Source: Oscheius dolichura
Taxonomy: Eukaryota > Nematoda > Chromadorea > Rhabditida > Rhabditidae
DNA length: 64,000 nt
Direction of reading: 5' to 3'
Assembly (NCBI GenBank): GCA_932521035.1
Contig: OW051494.1
Location: 9,782,001-9,846,000 of the forward strand
The notes beneath the pieces are model-generated. The model saw only the letters and a program-made list of their open reading frames with translations. It searched no databases and was not told where the DNA came from. Position numbers and translations under genes: made by a program. Within the stretch, counting starts at the first letter, position 1; each line of letters begins with the position of its first letter. Positions 9,372 to 20,995 of this stretch are shown in pieces.

Positions 9372-10713
9372 CTGTAGAATGAAGAAGTCACGGATTACTG
9401 AATGAACAAGTCAATAAACCGTTTTCGCGTCCCATTTCTGATGAAAAATGTCACACAACTTCAACAATACTAGTGTAGTCGAACCAATAGGATCGACACC
9501 AGCATCTGAAGAAGACGTGTCTCCTCTGAGAAAGGAAGGTAGCGGTTGTGTTGCTTCCCCTTTGGAGGGAAGCGGTTCCAAAATTTCTACTCATCCTCTA
9601 TTTTCATAGGGTCGGAAGGCAGTTAGTACCTCAAACTTGGGTAATTAAACCGACGAGGAGGGGCGCTACCAGCTGATAGGGGAGGTCGGCTGCCGAGATC
9701 AGTGGGGTGGTTCTGTGCTTTGGAGGGAGGAGGTCAGTGAGAGGGGAGCGAGGGATCTTTAGGCTGGAGAGAGACCCTGCTCTTCTCTGTTTTTTCTGAC
9801 CCATTGCGTCGCCTCTCCACTCCCAGTTAGCCCCGGCCTGCCTTCTCTCCATTTCTACCCATTCTTACCTGTTCTCTTTATTTCTCTTCGTTTATTTGAG
9901 CAAGTTTTTCGTCTTTCGAATCCCGTGAAATTGTCAAAAGGCCCGTCTAATCCAGGCGTTGGAAACGGATTTTAGAGCTTTGTTAGTGGTAACCCGGTTA
10001 ATCTGTTTCCTAATGATTATCCCAGCTAATCACTTTCTCCTTTAAAAGACGGAGAAATGGAAGAGTAGGTCATTCTCACCACTAACCTCCTCTACTCGTA
10101 CCTGTCTCTTCTTCCCTTCTTCTTGTGATGGCCGGCCATGGACAACAGGAGAAAGTCAAGCCGGGAGCAGCAACTTTACCATCAGCTGGTTGCTCTTCTT
10201 TTCCAACTTCTCTATTCATTGCCGTCTGCAGAAGAAAATGATGCTAAACGACATACACAACAATAAACGACGCGGATGTAATTATTGTTTTGTTCTGTTT
10301 CTTGACTTTTCTTCTACTCGATTGCCCACTTTTGGGCCTAGTTTGACTGTTTTATCCCTTTCTTTTCGTTATTTGGAATTAGAAACCATGGAAAGAGGAA
10401 TTTTCAAGAATTTCCGGAGTTTCTAATTGTCAAATTATTCTGTGAAGTGCTCTCGGGTGTCTTCTTTATAACTCTTCGTTTTCTCCCAATAAACCTTTTT
10501 TTCGAATTCAGGGTCGTTCTGAGTACCGTAATCTATGTTCAACTCGTACTGTATCCATTTCAAAGTCGTTCTAATTCTGATCAGAGCCCTGGAATCGGGC
10601 AGAACAGGACAGGATACGACGCAACTCAAATAAACACGTGTTGCTTCTCTCGGGGTTTTAACAATTTAAAAATTGTTAACGAAAATATCTGAATCAGGAT
10701 CTCTTCCTTTACA
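9372..10713. other. Intergenic stretch without recognisable genes
   Basis: Sequence between the basic-protein exon and the two-exon gene. Small frames at 9631-9852 (-), 10190-10426 (+) and 10447-10692 (+) lack leaders, motifs and splice partners. CT-rich tracts occur near 10080-10120. Confidence 0.4.
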
Positions 10714-11494
10714 TTAGCTATTCGAATCATCCCCTAGGAAATGTAAACGACTTCCGAACGAATACAACAACCTCATCGTCGCCACATCTTCCACTTCGGT
10801 AAACGGCTCGTCGAGTTCCTGAAATTATCATAAAGATTACTGTAAGAGGGTCCAAAAAGGCCTGTTTTATCTTATAAAAGCCACAGTTAGACAGTATTGG
10901 AGACCCGGATTACTGAAATACGTCTTTAGATCCCAAATTGTGACTCCTGCCCAGGAAATTATCCCACTACTCTAAAAATCAACTTTTCCACTCGGGACTC
11001 ATCCAAAAGGAGACCATTTTTCAAAAATAGGTCCAGTTGGCGGATTACAGTAATCCGGGACTTCATTTTCACAGAAACCTTCAGAAACCTTTTCGGCTGG
11101 TCTTCATTTTTCGAAAAACAATGATTTCAAACTGTTTTTGCGCCTAAAATTGACCATACAGGCGGGTTCTCGGCTCTACAATAAGCTACAGTAAGACGAG
11201 AGCGGCATTCGGGTTACTGTAAGATAAATGCGACGAAGAAATCACCTCTAGGATGAAGAACCCGGCAAAAACTTCTCCAGACATGACAATTTCGTCGTCG
11301 GCCAGTTTCCATTCCTTTTTAGAGGGGAATTTGACGGTTCTCGTGAGCGTGTGACTCGTCTTGATGATTTTCTCCTCCGTTTGTCCGTCGTTGTCGACCA
11401 TTTTGACGAGAGTTTCTTCGGCCATCGCGATGACGAAAGAAGACCGCCTTCCGGTGGAGAGAATGGACAAGGAATGACTCTTTTCCTGGTTCAT
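10714..11494 (-). CDS. Small two-exon protein of unknown function
   Basis: Exon 1 (11246-11494) and exon 2 (10714-10818) join in phase 0 (GAG/GTGATT ... TTTCAG/GAACTC) and give about 117 residues. GACAG/GAG lies just before the ATG, compatible with trans-splicing or a further upstream exon. A second methionine (AMAEETLVK) could start a shorter form. The protein is charged, with no signal peptide and no membrane segment, alternating K/T-rich and E/D-rich stretches, and ends FLGDDSNS. The 427-nt intron holds several palindromes of the GGATTACTGTAATCC kind and inverted GAAACCTT motifs. No family was recognised. Confidence 0.6.
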
Positions 11495-11524
11495 CTCCTG
11501 TCAAAACGGGGGATAACGGTTCTA

Positions 11525-12222
11525 ACTTGAAAATCCGTTTGTTAAAAAGAGGAATCTCAATAAAAAGGGTGATTTGGGAGAGCCTACAAAAAGGGAACAA
11601 TAAGGAAAACCCCAAAGGACACAACAAAAAGAGAACAATACTCGTTCAGTTAAAATATAACCAAATCACGGCTACCGGTTAGGATCGACAACTTTCAGTC
11701 TTCTACTTTGATTTTTCCTTTTTATTTATAATCTACGAGGGGGGCTGCCGCCCCCCTCGACCCCCCGCCCAGGCCCGTCATATCAGTATGCTCTTATTCA
11801 TGGGAAGAAGCCTGTTTGAAATGCTTACATCTACATCGTATTCTACTTTTCCCCACTTTCATTCTTTTCAACTTACGAGGGGGGCTGCCGCCCCCCTCGA
11901 CCCCCGCATATGTCCGCTTTGTCAGTATTTTGTGTCATGGAAATACCCGTTCCCAGAGACAATGCCTTCATTTTTTCCCAGAGACAATGCCTTCATTTTT
12001 TTTTCCAAGAGTCCTATTTTCCATGGCTGAACATAATTCATTGCCGAAATTAGCAGAGAAAGGGCAATATCCAAAAAGATAGCCGTGATTTGGTTATATT
12101 TTAACTGAACGAGTATTGTTCTCTTTTTGTTGTGTCCTTTGGGGTTTTCCTTATTGTTCCCTTTTTGTAGGCTCTCCCAAATCACCCTTTTTATTGAGAT
12201 TCCTCTTTTTAACAAACGGATT
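11525..12222. repeat. Foldback element with ~150-bp inverted arms
   Basis: The arm at about 11525-11680 and its complement at about 12078-12222 share runs such as GGGAACAATAAGGAAAACCC. The ~400-base loop contains two copies (11736 and 11875) of a 30-base GC-rich block that is itself a hairpin (GAGGGGGGC...GCCCCCCTC). The architecture resembles the foldback element at 4517-5526. Open frames inside (such as 11922-12215) are shadows of the arms. Confidence 0.7.
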
Positions 12223-12618
12223 GTTCGCTTTTTGTTGATATTCGGTAGAATATCATGGATCTTAAAGCTTGCGCCGCGAAAATAAGAGACACAACAAAAA
12301 AATTGTAGGGTCCAACGAAGCCACGAATGAGGTCGTTTTAGAAAACATTTACGGCTCTACAGTCCAACTGCTAGAACAAATGCGCTCTTCAAAAAATAAG
12401 AAAGCCACGGCGAGGGAGCGCCGCAGCTGCTTGATGGGCGAAATTTGCTGGCCATTTAAAACAAAGTGAATACAACGTTCGATCGGGCTCAAAGAGCTGA
12501 TCAAAATCATCTACCAAACTTTTATTTTCCGTGGAAATCATCCATTTTCCAAAAATTGTCCATTGGCCAAATGGCGCAGTGGGTTTGTGCAAAACAAGAT
12601 AGAACGGAGTATAAAAGA

Positions 12619-12690
12619 TTGACGCCGAGCGGGATCGAACCCTCGACCTATTGAGCCGTAATTTCAATACGCACTGCGCCATGTGGGTAT
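12619..12690 (-). pseudogene. tRNA-like remnant, Phe-type anticodon
   Basis: On the minus strand an A-box-like TGGCGCAGTGCG is followed by a 4-bp stem enclosing TTGAAAT, which would place GAA as anticodon. Then comes a B-box GGTTCGATCCC. The T-stem has an extra base and the acceptor ends do not pair, so this is a decayed tRNA or tRNA-derived repeat. A second A-box-like TGGCGCAGTGGG sits on the plus strand at about 12572. Confidence 0.4.
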
Positions 12691-13358
12691 TCAGTTTTTT
12701 CGGAATTTCGCAATCACATGGAATTATTTTTTGGTTTGGTTTATCAGATCGGCCACACGGAGATCTACCTAGGAAGTGTTCATATGCCCCGTAAAGCCGT
12801 CTCTGTCAAAAGTTATGAGGTCATTGACAGAACTTACCCTTCACCCTAGTAGCTGAAAAACTAATCCATCTACCTAATTTTTTTATTACATATTCGGAAT
12901 CAGTGTAAAAAACTGTATATATAACTGTTTTGAAAAGATTTTTAGATGGGCACACAACCTTGTTCAAAAAAGGCCACAGCGAAAAGCACCCCGTCGACGA
13001 AGTGCCGCATCTGTTTGATGCTGTGGCTCTTCCATTTTTTTAGCCAACTTTCATGAAAATTGGTACCAAGGTGTAAAAGACCATCCCAAATAAGATAGCC
13101 ATGTCACACTTCCAAAATTCTGTAGCCGAAAAGAGCTACCGAAACAATCATCAAAAAATATTGTTGACGCAATAGCTTAAAAACTAACCCACCAACCCAA
13201 TTGTTTTACTACATATTCAGAATCAGCGTAAAAAACTGTATATATAGCTGCTTTGTAAAAGTTTTTCAATGCGTACAAAAAGTTTTGAAAAAAAAGAGCC
13301 ACAGCGGAAAGCGCCACAGCGGAAAGCGCCACAGCGGAAACCGCCACAGCGAGTGGAC
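12691..13358. repeat. Degenerate ~320-bp direct repeat
   Basis: About 12850-13000 and 13175-13320 are diverged direct copies sharing ATTCAGAATCAGCGTAAAAA-type and CTGTATATATA motifs and then GCCACAGCG units. GCCACAGCGGAAA is repeated four times at about 13300-13350, immediately before the heptamer array. The phrase AATCAGCGTAAAAAACTG recurs near 19930 and 33455, marking a dispersed family. Confidence 0.5.
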
Positions 13359-13697
13359 GCGGACGGCGGACGGCGGACGGCGGACGGCGGACGGCGGACG
13401 GCGGACGGCGGACGGCGGACGGCGGACGGCGGACGGCGGACGGCGGACGGCGGACGGCGGACGGCGGACGGCGGACGGCGGACGGCGGACGGCGGACGGC
13501 GGACGGCGGACGGCGGACGGCGGACGGCGGACGGCGGACGGCGGACGGCGGACGGCGGACGGCGGACGGCGGACGGCGGACGGCGGACGACGGACGGCGG
13601 ACGGCGGACGGCGGACGGCGGACGGCGGACGGCGGACGGCGGACGACGGACGGCGGACGGCGGACGGCGGACGGCGGACGACGGACGGCGGACGGCG
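13359..13697. repeat. GGACGGC heptanucleotide minisatellite
   Basis: About 48 uninterrupted copies of a 7-base unit, with sporadic G-to-A changes (GGACGAC) toward the right end. Because 7 is not a multiple of 3, all frames cycle through the same seven-residue repeats, which explains the 150-190 codon open frames on both strands. No gene is inferred. Confidence 0.95.
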
Positions 13698-14236
13698 CCA
13701 CTTTTCAAAACACGTTTGTAGTCGTAGCTCATCTATTTTATGGGCAAATTTCATGAAAATTGGTCACTAGGGGTAATCAACTACGAGGAAAACGATGGTG
13801 AAGTCAGATTTTTGATATCTTCTAACTGAAAAAAGTTACACCATTCAAATAAAAAAACGAGCTTGCATGTGCTCTGAGTAAACCCAAATCACGCTCGATT
13901 GACAGGAATACGGTATTTTTGACAAGAGTAGACAATTTTTGGAGATGGTCTAACTTTGGCGGCTTCTTGATAGCCTTTAGAGCGGCCAACGTTCTTCCTC
14001 ACCGCACCCAAAAACTCTCCAAATGCGCGCCGCGCTCGAGTAATTCGACCTTGCTTATTTTTTTAATGTCTATCTTGTTCAGAATTTTATGGCGGACAGA
14101 GCTTATTTTCGGAGCTCCAGAGAGCTGAAATTCTACCTAAATGGCCTCCAGTTTCCCCAGAGATCGAGAGTACTGTAATTCCCCTTGGTTATTTGGATTT
14201 TCCGGAGAATTCAAAACCTGCGCAACCCTCCCTTTA
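13698..14236. other. No gene seen
   Basis: The stretch after the minisatellite includes GGGCAAATTTCATGAAAATTGG near 13741, a diverged relative of 13040. Nothing with splice context or a leader was found. Confidence 0.3.
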
Positions 14237-16741
14237 ACGCTCTCTTTAATTTCCAGTAACGTTATGGTTGAAAGATTTATGGCTAATAATAAAAAGCAGG
14301 GTAATTCCCTATGCAATCACACAACCAATGTTCGTGCCACAAATGGCTCTTTTATACGGAGGATTGCACGGTGTTCGGGGATATATACACACAGGATAGA
14401 CAGGGCATGGCTGCATGGCCCAATAAGCAGTGCCGCTGAAAAATTCATTCTTTGAAGAGTTTCTAAACAGACTTACGAGCATAAATTGCCGGAAGGAAAG
14501 CATCCGCGTGAGCTATTTCCAATACCATGCCTTCCGCAGGAATCGTTGCAAGCAGGCGAGAAAACATACGACCATTCTGACCAGACTCCGCCGGCCGGCC
14601 AAGGCGCCCCTTCACAATAAAGCTGGGCAAATCTAGTCACTTGGTTATAAAAAAATGCGATTTGTAACGATAAGTTTTTTTGTGCTGAGGAATTGAGAGT
14701 AGGCTCATTCGAACCGGTAATTTTTGCTCGCCACTGTAAGCTATTTTAAAAATTCTGGGAGCGAAGGCGTACGGAGGAACGGAGCCTCAAAGTTTCCAAA
14801 ATTGAGACATCGTTTTTTGAGCTCGCGAGGTGAGAGTAGTGTCATTCGACGACGCTTCTTGGCGTATTGGCGGTTTATTTTTTGCTAAGCTCTGGCGCGT
14901 CACAGTGAGGAATCGACAGCACTTTACCAGAATTAAGCCCTTTTTCTGTAGCCAGCAGGGTTCGGTCAGCCGGCGGTCAGAATGGTTTGGGATTTGGCAA
15001 AGCCGGGGATCTCGACCAAACCAACGGGACGGGGGAGACTGTAACGCGGAGCCTCCGCCAACACAAAACGGGGCCGGGCAAAGCCGGCCAAGGCGCCCCC
15101 TTCGGCTGCCAAGAAGAAAAAAATTGCTTGTAAGTTCGACCCGCAGCTAAATTTGAGACCTTTCAAGTGGGTGTTGATTGATTTTATCTTCTTTGCTCAC
15201 ACTATAAAATAACATCTCAAGAATGTGCTGAAGAGTGGATTGAACTGGTTGTGGAGCGGGTGACGATTATTATGGTCTTCTTTTGGAGTAAAGGCTTCAG
15301 GGCCCACCACATTAGAATGCCACGGATAATGGAAAAAAAAGAAGTATAAACGGCGCAAATCTGTAATTTATTAGTATATGGAGCGGATATGCTAATTATC
15401 GGACAGCAATTAATGACTTACATCCAACAGAAGCAAATATTTATCAATCAGCCAATCTAATAGTTCCTCTTCCATTGTATCAGCCGTAAGAAACAAATAG
15501 TCCATAAAATACATAACAAGGTCAATAAGGTGGTAGATTAGCAGAACAGCGAACTATTAAAGAGGAGTTGTTAAAGACAGTATTCTTTGTAAAATGCTTA
15601 CCTGAATACAGAGAGTTGTTGCCAACTTTTTCTGCCCTTTTATCGTCATCTCACTGAAACGAGAGACGTCCATTCGTACCACCAATATGTAGGTTACAAA
15701 ACATATCAATATAAGCGCTATTTCTGCTACAAACGTGGCGATCACGAACGATGCCGTTGTTTCCTTAATTGAGATAAAAAATGATATGGAAATGATTCAA
15801 CTATGAGAACGCCGTCGCTCATAACCCCTTTTAGTACTACTCCTAATGTTGAAACTGTAGCCACGCTGTATAACACAATGTCAATTACCGGTTGGCTGAA
15901 AGCGATGGTAATAAATTAAACTAATAACAAGATAAGATCGTCAATCTTTCTAAAATGCCAAAGACTTACGGTAAAATAATTGCCTTCCAGTAAATCATCA
16001 GGAAAGCACAAAGAACCAGTTGCATTAATCCTGTGATAGGTGTCACATAATCCCGTACGACAAAACGAAATATCAGACAAACCTAGAAATCGAAAATAAG
16101 TTGAGAACATTGATAAGAATTACCATGTTGGAAAAAAGAGGACCATATGATATTTTGATCAGATCATCGACACTTTGTAGAATAATAAAATAATGATAAG
16201 CACGTTTCGTTGAAATGTTTGTAACCAGTCGACAAATAATAAAGGCATGGAGTGGTGCACCAACGATAAAACCAAGGTATGTGGCAGCATTGGCGGATGT
16301 TATTTCGAATTGCGTACTACATATGTAGTCATCGTGTTGTGTAGGATATTCCACGTTTGCACCAGTAGTAGTTAACTCCGTGTAGTAGTCAGTGAAATTC
16401 ATACTTCACAGGAGAATGTTGCCTGATAGCAAGAAGGAAGCTAAACTTATAGTGAAGTGGAGCCGACTAAATTATATTGGCGCGACCGCCTCTATGTTAT
16501 CATCAATTTACGGGACGATAATCCATTCTGTTTTATCCTACAAACAAAAAGGCTTCGCCGCGTCAAAAAAGAAATGCGGCCCCTATCAGCAAAATTTTGG
16601 TCACCGCTGGGTTCGAACTTGCGGCTCTAGTTTGAACGCGCGTGTATCCGGCGTAGGTGGTAACAGACAGAAACTCAGGCGGAAACCATGGCATTTTATA
16701 CTAATCAAACCTAACCAAGATTTGACTAACAAACTATCGGT
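14237..16741. repeat. Segmental duplication, copy B
   Basis: The partner of 3131-8755. It carries an extra ~630 bases at 14285-14915 that are absent from copy A. It lacks the 175 bases found at 3418-3598 of copy A and the 3.5 kb insertion. It provides the pre-insertion sequence used to define the copy A insertion. Confidence 0.9.
15217..16402 (-). CDS. 7TM chemoreceptor-like gene, copy B (intact)
   Basis: Six exons with introns of 40-60 nt encode about 310 residues. Exon 1 16124-16402, exon 2 15970-16082, exon 3 from 15895, and the others run to a TGA at 15217. The N-terminus has NxT sites (NFT) and many acidic residues. Seven hydrophobic segments follow, including TYLGFIVGAPLHAFII, MQLVLCAFLMIYW, TFVAEIALILICFVTYIL and LLIYHLIDLVMYFMDYL. 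Conserved with the paralogue at 17562 are KRAYHYFII, RFSEMTIKGQKKLA and RGILMWWALKPLLQ. The RGILM...ALKP end before a Ser/Thr-rich tail resembles nematode serpentine receptors, likely at a sensory neuron membrane by family analogy. The particular sr-family was not recognised. Confidence 0.88.
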
Positions 16742-16850
16742 TAAGGTCTAGAAATAGGCTCATTCGACTCAGTTTTCGACGCTGATTACGAATCCGTCAA
16801 AAAATTTGGGGGTCACCGTGCTCTTTCGCGAGTTATGCCCCTTCAAAAAG

Positions 16851-16914
16851 ATGGCCTAGTGGTGGAGTGGCGCGCGCTAGTAGAAAGGTCGCGGGTTCGA
16901 CCCCCGCCGCCGGC
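16851..16914 (+). pseudogene. tRNA-like Pol III remnant
   Basis: TGGCCTAGTGG (A-box-like) and a perfect T-arm GCGGG TTCGACC CCCGC with a B-box are followed by CGCCGGCA and two long T-runs that could terminate Pol III. The 5' acceptor strand does not pair with the 3' strand and the anticodon arm is not clear. It is a decayed tRNA or tRNA-derived element. Confidence 0.45.
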
Positions 16915-17561
16915 AAATTTTTTTTGCTTTTTTTTTTGTACAGCACTTTTCTAGTCAATTTTGACGTGCTGATTCCAACTATGATATCTGTTTTGATATT
17001 TGATCAATATTTTTCGCTCAAAATTGGTATAAAATATGAGGTCATAGTCATAAAGCAGGATCGAGGTCGTTCTCCAAAGTGTAGTCCTTACTTATTGAGT
17101 GTCTGCGGGCAATCTATAGATTTTGTAAAATCGTGTAAACACGTGCGCCGTGCGCTGCTCCTACTCTTTTATAGGTTTTTTTAGGATTCTCTAAATGTAG
17201 CAAATCTTAGAAGTCATTTTGTGGTAAGTCTCCTAGAAGTCACGCAAATAAGAAACGTTGATTAGAAACGCAGGTAATACTTTTTCTATTGGAAACGAGT
17301 ATGCCTCCGGCGGCCTTTGGTCGCGTTGGGATTAGTTTATTTCGGTCGAAAGAGATTTGACGGTCGAAACTTTCTGCTTCTCTCCCGTTTGACCTGTGGA
17401 TCTACACAGACGACAGGTCTCGCAGACAGACAGAGATCTGCCTATAATTAGGGTAGGATTTGGTCATGTGAGGTTTCGAACGCGGCGCGTATTTGGTCAG
17501 TTCGATGAGAAGGAGCATTCGTCGGTATGGTTCGTTTAGAATTGTCATTGGTTTATTATTC
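16915..17561. other. No gene seen
   Basis: Spacer between the tRNA-like remnant and the third 7TM gene. There are short direct repeats (AGAAGTCA near 17208 and 17232) and GACAGGTCTCGCAGACAGACAG near 17410, but nothing with coding or RNA signature. Confidence 0.35.
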
Positions 17562-19650
17562 CTACTTGAACGCTGTATTTGATGAGGAACGAAGTGAACT
17601 TGAAGAATGAGTAACGATCACAATTGTCTTCGTCTGGAGTAGCGGCTTCAGGGCCCAGAACATTAGAATTCCTCGTATCAGCGGCAAGAAGCTAGCCCAA
17701 ACACCGGAAATCTGTAATTTCAATTAATTCAAAGCAAATCGCATCCCTTAAAACTAATTGACTTACCTTTTGTAGTACGGTATTTATATCACCATATTTT
17801 TCAAGCAGAGCTAGAACTGCCTCTATTCCCTCTGCCTGATACAGGACAAGTTGGTAGTTTTGGAAAAACATCAGGACGAGATCAAGAACATAGTATGATT
17901 GAAGACTAATGAGCTGCAAAGTGGAATCTAAGCATGGAATGCATTAATCCGTTTAAATAGGCAGTACAGGCGTATTCTGGATTACTGTAAGTGCGCGCCA
18001 ACAGCGGTTCGCCCGCTGTTTACGCACGTTTGTTGGCGCCGCGTTCTGGACAAAATTGTTGCTTTGCATGCAATTTTCTCCCGTTTTTTTTTGCATTTTT
18101 ATAATCTTTAAATTAGTTATTCGTAATCAGCAAAAAATTCTGAATATTTTGAAGATAAATTTCAATAGAACTAGTGTATTGTACTTTTAAAAATCAAATA
18201 AATACCTGGTAAAACAACGTTGCTGCCAACTTTTTCTGTCCTTTTAATGTTACTTCACTAAAACGCGAAACATCCATTCGTTTTATCAATATAAATGAAG
18301 CAATACAAACACCCGCTATGGAAATTTCCCCTGCAATGGAAAGAACGAACCAATCAGTGCCAAATTGCTATAAAAATACATTATAGAAAGTTGTATGAGT
18401 TGGACAAACCGCGATGCCATCACTTGGGGCTACTTCGTTCATACAAAAATGTATAACTCCGATTATTGAGAGGAAAACAAAGCCGTATAGAAATCTGTCA
18501 GTCAGCCGTTGGCTAAAAACGAAATTTTTATTTCGAAAATTCTAAAATAAGCAAACTCACGGATTTATAACTGTCTTCCAATAAACCGTCAGCAGAACAG
18601 AAAGAACTAATTGGGTTGCTTGTAAGATGGGTGTAACGTAGTCATACAAGAGGAAGTGGAAAAGGAAGCAGGCCTAAAATAATCGTCAATGGATTATAGT
18701 CCGTTTCCAGCAGGAAAAAAGTCACAAAAAGGGCTTCTGCTTACCGTTAGCCGGTCAATGAAATTCTTGAAGGACCCCTCACGGACCTAGGTGGATTACA
18801 CTGTAGCAGAGAAAATGAAATAGCGAGATTGGTTGTTTCGTAAAAAATGGAAAACACTATTCGAAAGAGCATAAAAAACTACATTGAACAAGCTAGGTTT
18901 CAACCAATTTCTCGTTTTCTGTGAGCTTGCGGTTGCCTGATTGAGGCGCATTCGCTTCGGGACCATTGCGCTGGCGCAGAGGGCCCTGAGGGTTCCTTTG
19001 AACCACGTTTATAGTTGTAGTTCGCCCATTTTTCGACCATTTTCAAAAATTCAAGCACTATCTTGGACAGGAGATTAAGGCGGTTCTCGCGAATTGAGAG
19101 TTAGCTCAAACCCCCTTGCATAAAATTTTTGGTGGCAAATGTTCATTCTTTGGTGTTTCTTTGCTTTTTGTGGTCATTGATGATTTTTTGCCAAGCTTAT
19201 TCAGCTGTACACCAGTTGGCTAGGACCGCCTTGATCTACTCTCGAAGATGGGGAATAACGTTTTGAAAATGGCCCAAGGATGATAAGCTACAACTATAAA
19301 TATTGCGCCAAATTTGCATTGACCGGCTAAAGCGAAGGAGGGCCCAAAAAGAACTGTACCATATTGAAGACAACTGGGCCATATAATAAGTCAACAATGT
19401 CGATGATGCTCTGTGTTATAATAAAATAGTGGTAAGCTCGTTTTTTTGAAACGTTTTTAAGCAATCGATAAATAATAAAAATATGTAGTGGTACACCAAG
19501 AATGAAGCTGAGATACACAGCAATATTATTATATGTTAGCACCACAAACTGATTACATTCGTATTCGAATTCATCAGCATAATCATAATAATCACCAGAC
19601 GAATCCGTGTAATAGTCGCCAGAATCCACGTACTCGTCTGTTGAATTCAT
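17562..19650 (-). CDS. 7TM chemoreceptor-like gene, diverged third paralogue
   Basis: Same exon order and intron positions as the receptor at 15217-16402, so the three share descent. Exon 1 (about 19370-19650) carries a long Asp/Tyr/Glu-rich N-terminus, then YLSFILGVPLHIFII and KRAYHYFII. The later exons carry LYDYVTPI, RMDVSRFSE, KGQKKLAATL and RGILMFWALKPLLQ with a serine-rich tail. Intron 1 (~690 nt) and the intron before the LISLQSYYV exon (~270 nt) are enlarged by dispersed repeats, including the GCGCGCCAACA palindrome at about 17978-18195. No stop or frameshift was seen. It is a nematode serpentine receptor by topology and the subfamily was not assigned. Confidence 0.82.
17978..18195. 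repeat. Dispersed GCGCGCCAACA palindrome repeat, copy 1
   Basis: Starts ATTACTGTAAGTGCGCGCCAAC, includes a GC palindrome around GCGTTTGTTGGCGC, then an AT-rich tail with TCGTAATCAGCAAAAAATTC. It matches 22632-22850 and 55785-55990. It lies inside an intron of the 7TM gene. Confidence 0.7.
18780..19365. repeat. Repeat-filled intron 1 of the third 7TM gene
   Basis: Contains the GAACAAGCTAGGTTTCAACCAATTTCTC phrase family (also near 33485) with GGGACCATTGCGCTGGCGC, and a TTTTCGACCATTTTCAAAA palindrome zone. It explains the unusual length of this intron. Confidence 0.5.
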
Positions 19651-19784
19651 TTTTCAAGGAAATGTTGACGGTTCACGAGAAGTAAAACGTGAATGGCAAC
19701 GGGTCGCTCAATTAGTGAGAAAAGGTGAACAGCCTGTTATCAATTTGTTCCGTCATAATTCATTTTAACCTCAGCATGCTACAT

Positions 19785-20300
19785 GTATTTGACAAGAGAA
19801 GGATACTTGTTCGGCATAACTTGTTTAAAGGGACTGTCAGGGACCTATGAGGGTTACTGTAGTGCACGCAAATGACCAAAATGACAAATAGTGAAATTAA
19901 CATTTTTGAGAAAAACCAAAAGTACCATCGGAATCAGCGTAAAAAACTGAGGCGAATGATCCTGGTTTGACCCGACTTTCCGTTTTCTATAAAACGTATT
20001 TTCGCAATAGACGAAAGTGGCCGTTCACGTCGCTGCAGGATCTGTGAACGCTATTATAGGTCCCTGATAGTCCCTTTAATATCTTTTGGCGCTGTTTTGT
20101 AGAGAATTTTATGGCGATCAAAGCATATTGTCTTAATTTTGTTCTATGGCCTCCGTTGTAGAGAAAAACGTAAAATAAGATTCCAATACTAAAAGCGAAA
20201 TATGCCTTGATCGCCGTAAAATTCTCTACAAAGCTACCCCAATAATATATTAAACAAGTCATGCCGAGTATGTATCCTTCCCTTGTGAGGTGTAGTCCGA
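19785..20300. repeat. Nested inverted-repeat element
   Basis: TTAAAGGGACTGTCAGGGACC at about 19829 is complementary to GGTCCCTGATAGTCCCTTTAA at about 20059. An inner pair, TTGTAGAGAATTTTATGGCGATC at 20096 and its complement at about 20205-20235, forms a second hairpin. Another outer pair relates about 19789-19830 to about 20250-20290. A 117-codon minus-strand frame here is a by-product of the element. Confidence 0.55.
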
Positions 20301-20700
20301 TTTTGATGGAAAACGTCGAAATTTCTGCCCTGCTCTGCAAAGAATTACTGTAAATAGTTCCGTTTTCTCATGAAGGTTTTGCAGCGAAGGTGCGAAACTA
20401 AACTGTTAACCGTGGCTTTTTCTTGGAAAATGGTCTGTATGTCAAAAGTAAATCGGGCTCGAAAATTCCGGTAAGTTGAGGGAATTTTCCAGCCTTCCAG
20501 AAAGCCAAATTCCTATTTTTTTTCACTAGCTGACTCACCACAACATCCTGAGTGTGTGTAAAAATAACATTCCACGGCCCCAGAGCCACCTTTGAACCAT
20601 GAGTCATCGCGGCAAAGCAGTTGTGACCTTGGAACACGTGAAGAAAATGTTCTCTTCCAAGAGAAAATGATACCACGTGGAAGAAACAAGAACACGGGAC
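20301..20700. other. No gene seen
   Basis: Open frames on both strands (20398-20676, 20513-20860) lack leaders, motifs and splice partners. The right part is the distal promoter region of peptide gene B. Confidence 0.3.
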
Positions 20701-20812
20701 ATGTTGGTATAAAAAGGGGAGATTGCACTGGCAGAGGACACAACTTACAGTCTGTAAACTGCAGAAAGGTTCGTTTTCTTTGTTCTACCGCAATCTTCTC
20801 TCTACTAAAACG

Positions 20813-20966
20813 ACTCGGCCCTCGATAGTTCGATCCCCTGCCCCCGTAAAGTCTCGGCAAGACAAAGGTATAAAGGCGTCACAGTTTTGTAACATTTTTG
20901 AATAAAGACGATCCTCCTGCCGAGACTTTACGGGTGTAGGGCGTCGGACTGTCGAGGGCCGAGCCA
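20813..20966 (+). repeat. MITE family 1, copy 1, in the 5' leader of peptide gene B
   Basis: A palindromic element with ~50-bp terminal inverted repeats built on CTCGATAGTCCGATCCCCTGCACCCGTAAAGTCTCGGCA. The core reads AAAGGTATAAAGGCGTCACAGTTTTGTAAC..TTTTGAATAAAG. It lies between the TATA box and the ATG, inside the presumptive outron. Confidence 0.85.
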
Positions 20967-20995
20967 CTAAAACTTGCTCAAATGTTATTTTCAGA

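Noticed and set aside
13177-13770. Open frames of 150-189 codons on both strands (repeating RRTADGG or PSAVRRP)
   Set aside because: They are a mathematical by-product of a 7-base tandem repeat, in which every frame reads the same seven-codon cycle. No leader, no splice sites.
19987-20340. 117-codon minus-strand ORF with hydrophobic stretches
   Set aside because: It lies across nested inverted repeats whose arms are non-coding palindromes; no start context and no splice partner.
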